NCBI GenBank assembly: GCA_028280805.1
Contig: JANQLB010000093.1
Location: 1-64,000 of the forward strand
Source of the DNA: Tissierellales bacterium
Lineage (GTDB): Bacteria > Bacillota > Clostridia > Tissierellales > VENL01
Reading direction: 5' to 3'
DNA: 64,000 nt
The notes beneath the pieces were generated by a model, which was given only the letters and a program-made list of their open reading frames with translations, did not search any database and had not been told where the DNA came from. The translations under genes were made by a program, and so were the position numbers. Shown piece after piece: positions 53,525 through 61,982 of the stretch; positions within the stretch are counted from its first letter, which is position 1; every line of letters begins with the position of its first letter.

Positions 53525-54598
53525 TTATAAACCTAGAATATCTTCTATGTTAGCAAGAAGTTCTTTTATTTCCGGTAATGTTGTTTCACCCATATGAGCT
53601 ATTCTAAATGTCTTATCTTTTAACTTGCCATATCCATTTGAAATAGTATATCCTCTCATGGCTAATTTCTTATTTAAGTCTGAAACACTAATTTCCTTTG
53701 TATTTTTAATATTTGTTAAAGTATTAGAAGCGTACTCCTCAGCTGGGAATAACTCAAAATGTTTATTAGCCCATGCTCTCACGTAATCTGCCATCTCTTT
53801 ATGTCTGGCAAAACGAGCTTCTAGACCTTCAGCTAATATATTATCTAATTGATAATCTAACGCAAACATATGAGACAGTGAAGGTGTTGAAGGATATTGA
53901 TGATCTTTCTTTTGTATGTAATCATACAATTTTACTAAATCAAGATAATATCCTCTATTTTCAACTTGTCTTCCAGCGTCTAATGCCTTTTGTGAAAAAC
54001 TGCAAATTGCAAGTCCAGGAGGTAATGCTAAAGCCTTTTGAGTTGAAGTTATACAAACATCAATACCCCACTCATCAACTTCTATTTTAGCTCCCGCAGC
54101 AGAACTAACTGTATCAACGCAAAAAATTACGTCCGGGTATTTTGCTTTTAATAATTTACCGATTTCTCCTACCGGATTCATAATACCTGTTGAAGTTTCA
54201 TTGTGAGTAACAGTTATAAGGTCATATTTTCCTGTAGATAAAACCTCATCCACTTGTTCTGGAGTTGTTGGAGTTCCCCATTCAACCTCAAATAAGTCAG
54301 CAGGTACATTATTATCTACAGCCATATCGTACCATCTCTTTCCGAATGCTCCTACAGCAAATACTGCTGCTCTTTTTCTAGTACAAGAACGAATAGCTCC
54401 TTCCATTAAACCACTACCTGAAGTAGTAGATAATAGGATTTGATTGTTTGTATACAATAGCTTCATCATCTTTTCACTTACACTTCTTTGTAATCTTGAC
54501 GCATCCTTTGTTCTATGACCAATCATTGGAGTTGCCATTTTTTGAAGTACATCTTCCTTAACCTCTACCGGTCCAGGAATAAAAAGTTTTTTATGCAT
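53525..54598 (-). CDS. Class V aminotransferase, probable phosphoserine aminotransferase
   Basis: 357 residues. N-terminal LFIPGPVEVKEDVLQKMATP and the PLP lysine in STQKALALPPG place it in the alanine-glyoxylate / serine-pyruvate aminotransferase group. Its position before serA makes phosphohydroxypyruvate to phosphoserine the likely reaction, a role held by such proteins in some bacteria without a normal SerC. ATG with AAGGAGG. First gene of the operon. Confidence 0.82.
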   Translation of the reverse strand: MHKKLFIPGPVEVKEDVLQKMATPMIGHRTKDASRLQRSVSEKMMKLLYTNNQILLSTTSGSGLMEGAIRSCTRKRAAVFAVGAFGKRWYDMAVDNNVPADLFEVEWGTPTTPEQVDEVLSTGKYDLITVTHNETSTGIMNPVGEIGKLLKAKYPDVIFCVDTVSSAAGAKIEVDEWGIDVCITSTQKALALPPGLAICSFSQKALDAGRQVENRGYYLDLVKLYDYIQKKDHQYPSTPSLSHMFALDYQLDNILAEGLEARFARHKEMADYVRAWANKHFELFPAEEYASNTLTNIKNTKEISVSDLNKKLAMRGYTISNGYGKLKDKTFRIAHMGETTLPEIKELLANIEDILGL

Positions 54599-54848
54599 TA
54601 AAAAACCTCCTTAAAATATTTATATTTTTTACCATAATTAATCGAACTGTTAAATATAGCTAACCTTTACAATTTAAAAAGATTAAACTATATTCGTATA
54701 TAGAATAACATATAGAATATTTAACTACAAGATATAAAAATATATTTAATAATCTTACTAATACTTTTATTTTTAATTGTATATTTCTATTCCTACGTCT
54801 ATGTGTTTTGTCCATCTTTTTTATAATATATAGACATTAAGGTTTAAA
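54599..54848. other. Leader of the serine operon
   Basis: 250 AT-rich bases without a gene. A candidate -35/-10 pair on the minus strand (TTGTAG, 17 bases, TATTCT) lies about 130 bases upstream of the ATG. No T-box or known riboswitch pattern was recognised. Confidence 0.3.
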
Positions 54849-54878
54849 ACAAAAAAAGCTCCCAAAAGAGAGCTTTTT
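54849..54878 (-). terminator. Terminator of the cwlJ-gerQ operon
   Basis: AAAAAGCTC / GAGCTTTTT stem with an 8-base loop and TTTTTTTG on the minus strand; 25 bases past the gerQ stop. Confidence 0.85.
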
Positions 54879-54902
54879 GCAGTATTTCAAACCATTTAAC
54901 TG

Positions 54903-55379
54903 TTAAAAGAATACCTTTACAAACTTAATTGAATATAGATCACATATATCAAGATCATCAGTTTCTGCTTCTCTTAAAACAACATAATCTATCCCTACAT
55001 CTATTAACGTACCCGATTTATCTATTAATGTAGTTGTGCCAATCAAGAAATCAATTCTTACAAATCTTCCAATATTATCAATTAAGTACCCTTGTAAATA
55101 GTTGGTATCAGCCATTACCGGTGGTCCTTCCTGACGTGGAAAACCTATAGGTGATGTCGGCAGTGTTGGAGCCGGTATTCCTGGCTGCATAGGCATTTGG
55201 GGTTGAGACGGAACTGTTGGTTGTTGAGCCCAAGGCGGAATCCCAATAGGATTAAATGCAGTTCCAGGCGGATACATGTGTGGAGATAACCTTCTTGACT
55301 GTATTCGCATAACTGGTTCATAAGGCTCTGTTATAGGTCTTTTTGCTTGTGTTGTGTTATTACCTTCGTCATTATTCAC
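54903..55379 (-). CDS. gerQ: Spore coat protein GerQ
   Basis: 158 residues. A proline- and glutamine-rich N-terminal half (for example PTVPSQPQMPMQPGIPAPTL) is followed by a conserved C-terminal domain (YLQGYLIDNIGRFVRIDFLI...) which is the GerQ fold. In Bacillus GerQ localises and stabilises the cortex hydrolase CwlJ in the coat and is cross-linked by Tgl. Tgl is encoded at 33991 in this window. The N-terminal half has only one Lys against three in B. subtilis but many Gln. GTG start; 24 bases after cwlJ. Confidence 0.8.
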   Translation of the reverse strand: MNNDEGNNTTQAKRPITEPYEPVMRIQSRRLSPHMYPPGTAFNPIGIPPWAQQPTVPSQPQMPMQPGIPAPTLPTSPIGFPRQEGPPVMADTNYLQGYLIDNIGRFVRIDFLIGTTTLIDKSGTLIDVGIDYVVLREAETDDLDICDLYSIKFVKVFF

Positions 55380-55403
55380 AATATCACTCCTTACACTCTT
55401 AAT

Positions 55404-55844
55404 TTAGGTTTGAGCATACAAAGGTGTTGGGTCATAGAAACAGTGTTCTCTTATCCTATTTTGTATTATTCCAACAGTAGATGGAAAATTAGATGGACAG
55501 GTTGGTCTAAATGGATTAAAGTACCATAAAGTCTCATCTAAAGTATATAGTTTGTTTCCTGCAAGAGCCCAATCAGCAACTTCATAATGTATAGCTTCTG
55601 GAGGACTAGCCCAAATATTTTGTGGATTTGGTCTGCCACCTAAAACCGATGTGGCACAATCAAACTGCCTTTCTTGAAAAATTACTTTGCGTAAATCTCC
55701 CTGACATACTCTTTGATATTCTCCAAACGGTACATGAACCCGATTCATAACAACTGTTGCTACGGCCCTCATTCCTCTTTCTCCTTCTCCTCCAGCTTCA
55801 CATTTAATAATCCTTGCTAAAAGCTCACGCGGGCCATACGACAT
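55404..55844 (-). CDS. cwlJ: Spore cortex-lytic hydrolase CwlJ
   Basis: 146 residues, the length of CwlJ (142). Conserved Glu16 in IIKCEAGGEGERGMRAVATV, and SLEB-type WYFNPFRPTCPSNFP and HCFYDPTP near the end. It digests spore cortex peptidoglycan in germination. No signal peptide, which fits CwlJ in the coat and not secreted SleB. ATG with AAGGAGG. First gene of the cwlJ-gerQ operon, as in Bacillus. Confidence 0.9.
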   Translation of the reverse strand: MSYGPRELLARIIKCEAGGEGERGMRAVATVVMNRVHVPFGEYQRVCQGDLRKVIFQERQFDCATSVLGGRPNPQNIWASPPEAIHYEVADWALAGNKLYTLDETLWYFNPFRPTCPSNFPSTVGIIQNRIREHCFYDPTPLYAQT

Positions 55845-56155
55845 AACAACACCTCCTTATATAATAAGTCTACTATTAATATATTAATTAAAGGTGTAAA
55901 CTGCTACTATATAATGTAATATCCATAAAAATAATACGAATGAAATATGTTAACATAGAGATTTTTATAGAAAATTATACCCTTACTGTTAGAAAATCAT
56001 TATTTGCTGAGACATATGATAATAAAAATCTATCAAACTCACAATTCAAGTCAATGACTTCCTTTAAACTAAATTCAATAATTTTCAAATAATCACCTAT
56101 TCTTTAATGTAAAATATTTAGACTATATCAATTGTGAAATTACACTTTAGTATAG
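55845..56155. other. Gap upstream of cwlJ
   Basis: The promoter of the cwlJ operon should lie here; I could not fix a sporulation sigma-factor box. A 37-codon frame at 55975-56088 is listed separately. Nothing else is seen. Confidence 0.3.
55975..56088 (-). CDS. Possible 37-residue peptide
   Basis: TTG at 56088 preceded by AGGTGAT four bases upstream; encodes MKIIEFSLKEVIDLNCEFDR and 17 more residues, ending VRV. A weak candidate, not supported by a known family; it lies between cwlJ and the HicAB terminator. Confidence 0.25.
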   Translation of the reverse strand: MKIIEFSLKEVIDLNCEFDRFLLSYVSANNDFLTVRV

Positions 56156-56179
56156 AAAAAAAGCAGGATTTCTCCTACT
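56156..56179 (-). terminator. Terminator of hicAB
   Basis: AGTAGGA-GAAA-TCCTGCT stem-loop followed on the minus strand by TTTTTT; directly abuts the hicB stop codon. Confidence 0.85.
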
Positions 56180-56593
56180 CTAATTATATTCCTTTACTCC
56201 CAAATGTTCTTTTAATGCTTCTTGTAATACTCCTGAAAAATTTATATGTTTTTCTTCCGCTAAATCATTAAGCCATCCGGGAATAGTCAATGTTTTTTTA
56301 ATAGATTTATTATTATATTTCTTTTTGTATTCAATTAAGTCAACATAAACATATGACTTAAATCCATTTGGTAATTCATCATCAAGTTGTATGTCTCTTA
56401 TATTTCTTGCTTTTGGAATATCTCTTTTTTCTTTTAATTCGCCAACAATCCAACCACTAGCACAATCATTAGCCATTTCAATCGCGTGAAGTAAGTCATT
56501 TCCCTCTGTTACAGCTCCTTCTAAATCAGGAATAACTACTGTATATCCTCCGTCTTCATCAGGGTAAAAACATGCCACATAAACATATTTCAT
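56180..56593 (-). CDS. hicB: HicB-type antitoxin
   Basis: 137 residues. N-terminal partly degraded RNase H fold (CFYPDEDGGYTVVIPDLEGA and TEGNDLLHAIEMANDC), then a C-terminal ribbon-helix-helix (SIKKTLTIPGWLNDLAEEKH) that binds the operator. It neutralises HicA and represses the operon. Begins 58 bases after hicA; ATG with AGGTGG. Confidence 0.9.
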   Translation of the reverse strand: MKYVYVACFYPDEDGGYTVVIPDLEGAVTEGNDLLHAIEMANDCASGWIVGELKEKRDIPKARNIRDIQLDDELPNGFKSYVYVDLIEYKKKYNNKSIKKTLTIPGWLNDLAEEKHINFSGVLQEALKEHLGVKEYN

Positions 56594-56651
56594 GTATATA
56601 CCACCTTTCTATATTATAGTTATTTATATTATCATAATGTCTTAGGCAAGA

Positions 56652-56834
56652 TTATTTTAACCCCGCCTGTTTCAAAATGCTATGTACTGTTCCCCTTTTC
56701 AAATCTCCTGAATGTTTAGGGATTGTAACCTTTCCAGTTTTACTAGGATGCAAATAATGATAATGAGAACCTTCTGCTTTATGAAAATACCATCCACCTT
56801 TTTTAATTATTTTTTCTATCTCCCTAAACTTCAT
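56652..56834 (-). CDS. hicA: HicA-type mRNA interferase toxin
   Basis: 60 residues, the usual size. GGWYFHKAEGSHYHY carries the catalytic His24 (GSH), and KHSGDLKRGTVHSILKQAG the conserved end. A double-stranded-RNA-binding-like fold that cuts mRNA. First gene of the operon; ATG with AGAGAGG. Confidence 0.9.
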   Translation of the reverse strand: MKFREIEKIIKKGGWYFHKAEGSHYHYLHPSKTGKVTIPKHSGDLKRGTVHSILKQAGLK

Positions 56835-56862
56835 TCTTAGTGTACCTCTCTTCTATAAATAT

Positions 56863-56891
56863 ATCATAACACGTATTATACGTGTTGTAAA
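56863..56891 (-). promoter_or_regulatory. hicAB promoter with palindromic operator in its spacer
   Basis: On the minus strand TTTACA, 17 bases, TATGAT. The spacer is filled by the 19-bp dyad AACACGTATTATACGTGTT (56868-56886), which HicB's ribbon-helix-helix would cover, shutting the promoter. The remaining gap (56892-57206) also holds the lplA promoter and no supported gene. Confidence 0.8.
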
Positions 56892-57206
56892 TTGTTTTAT
56901 TATAGATTTGTACAAAAAAATAAAAAAGACTAGGCTTCCCTATGCTAAATCTATTTTATGACGTTGCTCTCATTTTCTAGTAGATTGTATTCCCAAATGA
57001 TGTACATACACTGCCATCCTATTTTATTCTTTTTTTATAATAAGGGCTTTTTACTTCTTAATTCTTTAGTTTTAAATTTAATAATTTTTAATATTTTTAT
57101 AGTGTCTATTAATTTTTATTTGATAAACTATATAACTAAACCTATATATAAACTTCTTTTGGGTATATAATATTTAATATTAATTAACTACAAGGAGGAA
57201 TTATAA

Positions 57207-58199
57207 GTGATAAGTATTGAAAATAAATCTATAAGTCCTTATTTTAACTTAGCTTTAGAAGAATATGCTTTAAAACACTTAGACATAGACGATGACATAA
57301 TAATACTGTGGCAGAATGAACCATCTGTAATTATCGGACGAAATCAAAATACAATAGAAGAAATTAATATACCATTTATCAAGTCTAATGTTATAAGTGT
57401 AGTAAGAAGGCTTTCCGGAGGAGGAGCAGTTTATCACGATTTAGGCAATCTTAATTTTACCTTTATAACTAAAAGCAACTCTGATAATGTTAATAACTAT
57501 AAAAAGTTTACTGAGCCTGTTATAAAATCTCTGAGAAGTTTAAATATTAATGCTCAATTTTCGGGAAGAAATGATATAACTATTGAAGGCAGAAAATTCT
57601 CCGGAAATGCACAATACTATCATAAAGATAAGCTTCTCCATCATGGTACTATACTTTTTAATTCGGACTTAGATGTAGTACAAAATGCATTAAATGTAAA
57701 ACCTGCAAAAATAAAATCTAAAGGAACGAAATCTGTTAAAAGCAGAGTTACAAATATATATCCATATTTAACAGAAAAGATTACTTTAAAGGAATTTAAA
57801 GATTATCTTTTAACAAATATCTTAAAAGAGCATAATTCAGTCAACAAACAATATAACCTTTCAGAAAATGACATCAGTCATATAAATAAAATTATGAAAG
57901 AAAGGTATCTAACTTGGAATTGGAATTATGGAGAATCTCCTGAATTTGAAATTCAGAAATCTAAGCAGTATTCTGGAGGTAATATTGATATTCGTTTAAA
58001 TGTAAAAGATGGAATAATTAAAAACTGTAGAATATATGGAGATTTTTTTAGTAATAAAGATGTATCAGAGATTGAAAACATCCTTGTGGATAATTCATAT
58101 GATGAAATAAATATAAAAGAAGAATTAAAAAAATTAGATTATAAAGACTATCTACTTAATATAGATGTTGATGAATTTATTGATTGTATGTTTAACTAA
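57207..58199 (+). CDS. lplA: Lipoate-protein ligase A
   Basis: 330 residues. The signature VVRRLSGGGAVYHDLGNLNF and the following RNDITIEGRKFSGNAQYY are intact; the C-terminal accessory domain is present. It attaches free lipoate to E2 proteins (and GcvH), through lipoyl-AMP. The dehydrogenase complex that needs it is encoded next to it on the other strand. GTG start with AAGGAGG. Confidence 0.92.
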   Translation: MISIENKSISPYFNLALEEYALKHLDIDDDIIILWQNEPSVIIGRNQNTIEEINIPFIKSNVISVVRRLSGGGAVYHDLGNLNFTFITKSNSDNVNNYKKFTEPVIKSLRSLNINAQFSGRNDITIEGRKFSGNAQYYHKDKLLHHGTILFNSDLDVVQNALNVKPAKIKSKGTKSVKSRVTNIYPYLTEKITLKEFKDYLLTNILKEHNSVNKQYNLSENDISHINKIMKERYLTWNWNYGESPEFEIQKSKQYSGGNIDIRLNVKDGIIKNCRIYGDFFSNKDVSEIENILVDNSYDEINIKEELKKLDYKDYLLNIDVDEFIDCMFN

Positions 58200-58213
58200 A
58201 TCTATTAAAACCT

Positions 58214-58256
58214 AAAAGCTGTTCTAATCTAAATTAATAGGATTAGAACAGCTTTT
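58214..58256. terminator. Bidirectional terminator between lplA and lpdA
   Basis: AAAAGCTGTTCTAATC / GATTAGAACAGCTTTT, a perfect 16-bp stem with an 11-base loop, A-rich on one side and TTTATTT on the other. Confidence 0.9.
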
Positions 58257-58262
58257 ATTTAT

Positions 58263-59657
58263 CTAATCTCCGGCTTTAAATATATGAATAGGTTTATCGA
58301 CCGCTCCGTGTGCTGCTTCCATAACTATTTCCGATAAAGTTGGATGAGGATGTACAGCCTTTGCTAAATCATAAACTGTGCCTTCTAACTCCATTGTAGT
58401 TACTGCCTCGGCTATCATATCAGTTGCATGGGGAGATAAGATATGAATCCCTAAAACTTCTTTGTACTTTTTATCAGCTATAATCTTTACAAATCCATCT
58501 CTATAACCTTCAGCTAAAGCTTTCCCATTTACACTTAAAGGGAATTTGCTTATAATTACTTCGTAACCCTTCTCTCTTGCTTCATCTTCAGTTAAACCTA
58601 CCGTGCCTATTTCAGGAAAGCTATAGATACAAGATGGAGCTTTATCATAGTTAATTTTTGAGTTTTTACCCATTATATTTTCAACTGCTGTTATTCCTTC
58701 AGCAGAAGCCACATGAGCTAACATAAGCCTGCCATTAATATCTCCAATGGCATATACACCCTTAATATTAGTTTCAAGTCTTTCATTAGTAATTACATTG
58801 CCTCTGTTATCAAGCTTGACTCCTATTTGATCTAATCCTTTAGTATTAGCTTCTCTCCCAATACTTATTAAAACCTTATCAGCTTTAATTTCCTTTCTCT
58901 CTCCATCAACAGAAGCGACTATTCCATCTTCTGTAAATCTCTCGATTTTTGTATTGTAAACAATATCTATACCGCTTTTAGACAATATATCTGCCATAGA
59001 AGACCTAATATCTTTATCAGCATTACCTAATATCTGATTACTTCTTTGCAGAATAGTAACCTTAGTCTCAAATGAATTAAATAAAGCTGCAAATTCAACT
59101 CCAACTACTCCTGCACCAATAACAATAAGGCTTTTAGGTATCTCCTTTAATTCTAATAAATCTTTACTTGTTAAAGCCAGCTTTTTTTCTATAGCTTTAT
59201 CAATACCTTCTATTGATGGGATTTTAGGTGAAGACCCTGTGGCTAATATTAAATTTTCAGTTGACAGTATTATTTCTCCTACTTTGATTGTATTTTTATC
59301 TATCAATTCTCCATAACCTTTATATAAATCAATATTATTCTTCTTAAGTAAAACTTCTACTCCCGATGTTAATTTTTTTACGATTTTTTCTTTTCTAAGC
59401 TGTATATTATCCCAATTTATATTTACCACACTTTTATCTGTAATATCTATTCCATATTTCTCCGAATTAATAATATCATTATATACACTAGCACTTTTTA
59501 AAAGAGTCTTAGTGGGAATACATCCCCAATTTAAACATACTCCTCCGATTTCTTTCTTCTCAACAACAGCTACTTTTGCACCTAACTGTGAAGCCTTTAT
59601 AGCAGCAACATAACCTCCGGGTCCTGACCCTATAATAACTATATCGTATTTTTTCAT
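58263..59657 (-). CDS. lpdA: Dihydrolipoamide dehydrogenase (E3)
   Basis: 464 residues. FAD site IIGSGPGGYVAA, redox pair Cys41/Cys46 in GGVCLNWGCIPTK, NAD site VIGAGVVGVEFA, and His-Glu pair in HPHPTLSEIVMEA. Re-oxidises the lipoyl arm with NAD+. Last gene of the operon, 12 bases after the E2 gene. ATG with AGGAGG. Confidence 0.93.
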   Translation of the reverse strand: MKKYDIVIIGSGPGGYVAAIKASQLGAKVAVVEKKEIGGVCLNWGCIPTKTLLKSASVYNDIINSEKYGIDITDKSVVNINWDNIQLRKEKIVKKLTSGVEVLLKKNNIDLYKGYGELIDKNTIKVGEIILSTENLILATGSSPKIPSIEGIDKAIEKKLALTSKDLLELKEIPKSLIVIGAGVVGVEFAALFNSFETKVTILQRSNQILGNADKDIRSSMADILSKSGIDIVYNTKIERFTEDGIVASVDGERKEIKADKVLISIGREANTKGLDQIGVKLDNRGNVITNERLETNIKGVYAIGDINGRLMLAHVASAEGITAVENIMGKNSKINYDKAPSCIYSFPEIGTVGLTEDEAREKGYEVIISKFPLSVNGKALAEGYRDGFVKIIADKKYKEVLGIHILSPHATDMIAEAVTTMELEGTVYDLAKAVHPHPTLSEIVMEAAHGAVDKPIHIFKAGD

Positions 59658-59669
59658 GATTTTAACCTC

Positions 59670-60992
59670 CTAGCTAAGAACTAAGAGCATTGGATTTGTG
59701 AGTAATTCTCTAAGTTTTGATAGAAATCTACCTGCATCTGCACCATCAATAACCCTATGATCAATACAAAGTGAAATAGGTAAAATATCTCTGATTACTA
59801 TTTCATTATCTACAACAACAGGTCTTTTTTCAATAGTTCCGATACCCAGAATAGCTGTTTCTGGATATTTAATCACCGGAACACCATACTTAGCTCCAAC
59901 AGCTCCATAGTTAGTTATAGAAAACGTTCCATTTTGTAACTCATCAATAGAGATAGTCTTATTTCTGGCTTTTTGCTTTATATTTTCAAGCTCCTTAGCA
60001 ATTGTTAATATCGCTTTATTATCTGTGTTCTTAATTACCGGCACCATTAATCCATCTTCGGTATCAACTGCTATCCCGATATTATAATACTTCTTAAGAA
60101 TCAGTTCTTGATTTTCCTGGTCATAACTAGAATTAAACTTTGGAAATTCCTGCAAAGCTATTGTAACTGCCTTTATAATGAATGGCATATAAGTTAAATT
60201 AATATCTTTTTCTAATGCTAACGGCTTTTGCTGTTTTCTAAACTTAACTAATTCACTTACATCAAAATCATCCATAGTAGCAGCATGAGGGATTAATGAC
60301 TTAGATAATATCATATTCTTAGCTATAGTCCTTCTAAGCATAGATACTGAAACTCTTTCTACTTCTCCGGCTGTTTTAATCTTAGGGATTTCTATTTCTC
60401 TGCTGTGTTTTACAACATTTTCCAAGGTTAATTCATCTTCCTTATTAACAGCTTCTTTACTTTGACTAGACTCATTAGCCTTATAAATATCATCTTTCAT
60501 TACCCTGCCGGCTGGTCCGGTACCTTTTATTGTATTTATATCAATTCCTAAGTCCTTAGCTAATTTTCTAGCAACGGGAGTAGCCAAAACTTTTCTTTTT
60601 TCACTTTTAAAATTTTGATTAATTTCTGTACTGCTTTCTATAACCTCAGATGATACCTCAATCTCTCCTACCACTCCTGCTGTTTCATTATTACCTTCAG
60701 TCATAGGTTGACGTTTAGAATCTTTATCAGACTCTACACCTTCTAAATCTTTATCACTTCCATCATCAATTCGTGCAACAACCTTACCTACCTGAATTAT
60801 ATCTCCTACTTCGGCAAACTTTTTGTCCAGCTTTCCACTTACAGGAGATGGAATTTCAGCATTAACCTTGTCTGTTTCAACTAAAAATAAATCATCTCCC
60901 TCTTTAATCTCTTCTCCTTCTTCAAAAAACCATTTTAATATCTTACCTTCATGTATTCCTTCTCCTATATCTGCAAATTTAAATTCAAACAA
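59670..60992 (-). CDS. pdhC: 2-oxoacid dehydrogenase E2 (lipoyl acyltransferase)
   Basis: About 440 residues. One lipoyl domain with Lys45 (VETDKVNAEIPSP), a peripheral-subunit binding domain (VLATPVARKLAKDLGIDINT, about 137-175) and the catalytic domain with CIDHRVIDGADAG. I start at the TTG at 60992, eight bases after AGGAGG; the GTG at 61001 overlaps the ribosome site. The core of the complex; substrate (pyruvate or branched-chain) is not settled by this subunit. Confidence 0.88.
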   Translation of the reverse strand: MFEFKFADIGEGIHEGKILKWFFEEGEEIKEGDDLFLVETDKVNAEIPSPVSGKLDKKFAEVGDIIQVGKVVARIDDGSDKDLEGVESDKDSKRQPMTEGNNETAGVVGEIEVSSEVIESSTEINQNFKSEKRKVLATPVARKLAKDLGIDINTIKGTGPAGRVMKDDIYKANESSQSKEAVNKEDELTLENVVKHSREIEIPKIKTAGEVERVSVSMLRRTIAKNMILSKSLIPHAATMDDFDVSELVKFRKQQKPLALEKDINLTYMPFIIKAVTIALQEFPKFNSSYDQENQELILKKYYNIGIAVDTEDGLMVPVIKNTDNKAILTIAKELENIKQKARNKTISIDELQNGTFSITNYGAVGAKYGVPVIKYPETAILGIGTIEKRPVVVDNEIVIRDILPISLCIDHRVIDGADAGRFLSKLRELLTNPMLLVLS

Positions 60993-61004
60993 ATTTTCCA
61001 CCTC

Positions 61005-61982
61005 CTAAAAACTTACGATTTCTCTTATTTTATCTGAAATTTGCTTAGGTTTTATAATAAAATGATGTTCTCCTTTTGGTAATGGTATAGTGACATCAAA
61101 ACCGGTAAGCCTTGTTGGTGGAGCTTCCAAGTAAAGAAACGCACCTTCATTTACTATAGATATTAATTCTGCTCCCGGTCCAAATGATTTGTATGCTTCA
61201 TGTACCACTAAAAACCTTCCGGTCTTCTGAACTGACTTTATAATTGTATCTCTATCTATTGGTGAAATAGTTCTCAGGTCAATCAACTCTACGCTTATAC
61301 CTTCATCCTTTAGGTCTTTTAAAGCATTTTGAACTTCTCGAACTAATGCACCCCAAGCAACTACAGTTATATCACTACCTTCATTTACAAGTTTTGCCTT
61401 TCCTATTGGAAGAACATAATCTTCTTTAGGTACTTCCTGCTTAAAAGCTCTATAAATTCTTTTAGGCTCTAAAAAAATTACAGGATCCGGGTCTCTTATG
61501 GCAGCTAACAGCAATCCTTTAGTGTCGTAAGGTGTAGAAGGAATCACTACTTTTAATCCCGGTGTTTGAGCAAATATATCTTCCAAACTTTCAGAGTGAT
61601 GTTCTAACGCCCTTACTCCCCCTCCATACGGCATCCTGATAACCATAGGCAGATTATATCTTCCCCTGCTTCTATTTCTATATCGTGCAACATGCCCGAT
61701 TATCTGATTTAACCCCGGCAGAACAAAGCCCGAAAACTGTATCTCTACAACAGGCTTCATACCGTTTACAGCCATACCTACAGCCGATCCTATTATAGCA
61801 GCCTCAGCTAAAGGAGTATCAAAACATCTATCTTTTCCGTATTTCTTTTGGAGTCCTACTGTAGCTCTAAACACTCCCCCTTCAAAACCAACATCTTCTC
61901 CGTACACAACAACTGTATTGTCTCTACCCATCTCTTGATCTAAGGCTTCGGTTATTGCTGATATATTATTTAAAAGTGCCAT
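61005..61982 (-). CDS. pdhB: 2-oxoacid dehydrogenase E1 beta
   Basis: 325 residues, the normal length. VVYGEDVGFEGGVFRATVGL near residue 24 and RMPYGGGVRALEHHSESLED near 115 are family blocks. Binds TPP together with E1 alpha. Start one base after the E1 alpha stop, so translation is coupled; the E2 gene follows. Confidence 0.9.
   Translation of the reverse strand: MALLNNISAITEALDQEMGRDNTVVVYGEDVGFEGGVFRATVGLQKKYGKDRCFDTPLAEAAIIGSAVGMAVNGMKPVVEIQFSGFVLPGLNQIIGHVARYRNRSRGRYNLPMVIRMPYGGGVRALEHHSESLEDIFAQTPGLKVVIPSTPYDTKGLLLAAIRDPDPVIFLEPKRIYRAFKQEVPKEDYVLPIGKAKLVNEGSDITVVAWGALVREVQNALKDLKDEGISVELIDLRTISPIDRDTIIKSVQKTGRFLVVHEAYKSFGPGAELISIVNEGAFLYLEAPPTRLTGFDVTIPLPKGEHHFIIKPKQISDKIREIVSF

Noticed and set aside
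56958-57170. 70-codon open frame, plus strand
   Set aside because: AT-rich, phenylalanine-rich frame without ribosome site in the lplA upstream region; probably chance.
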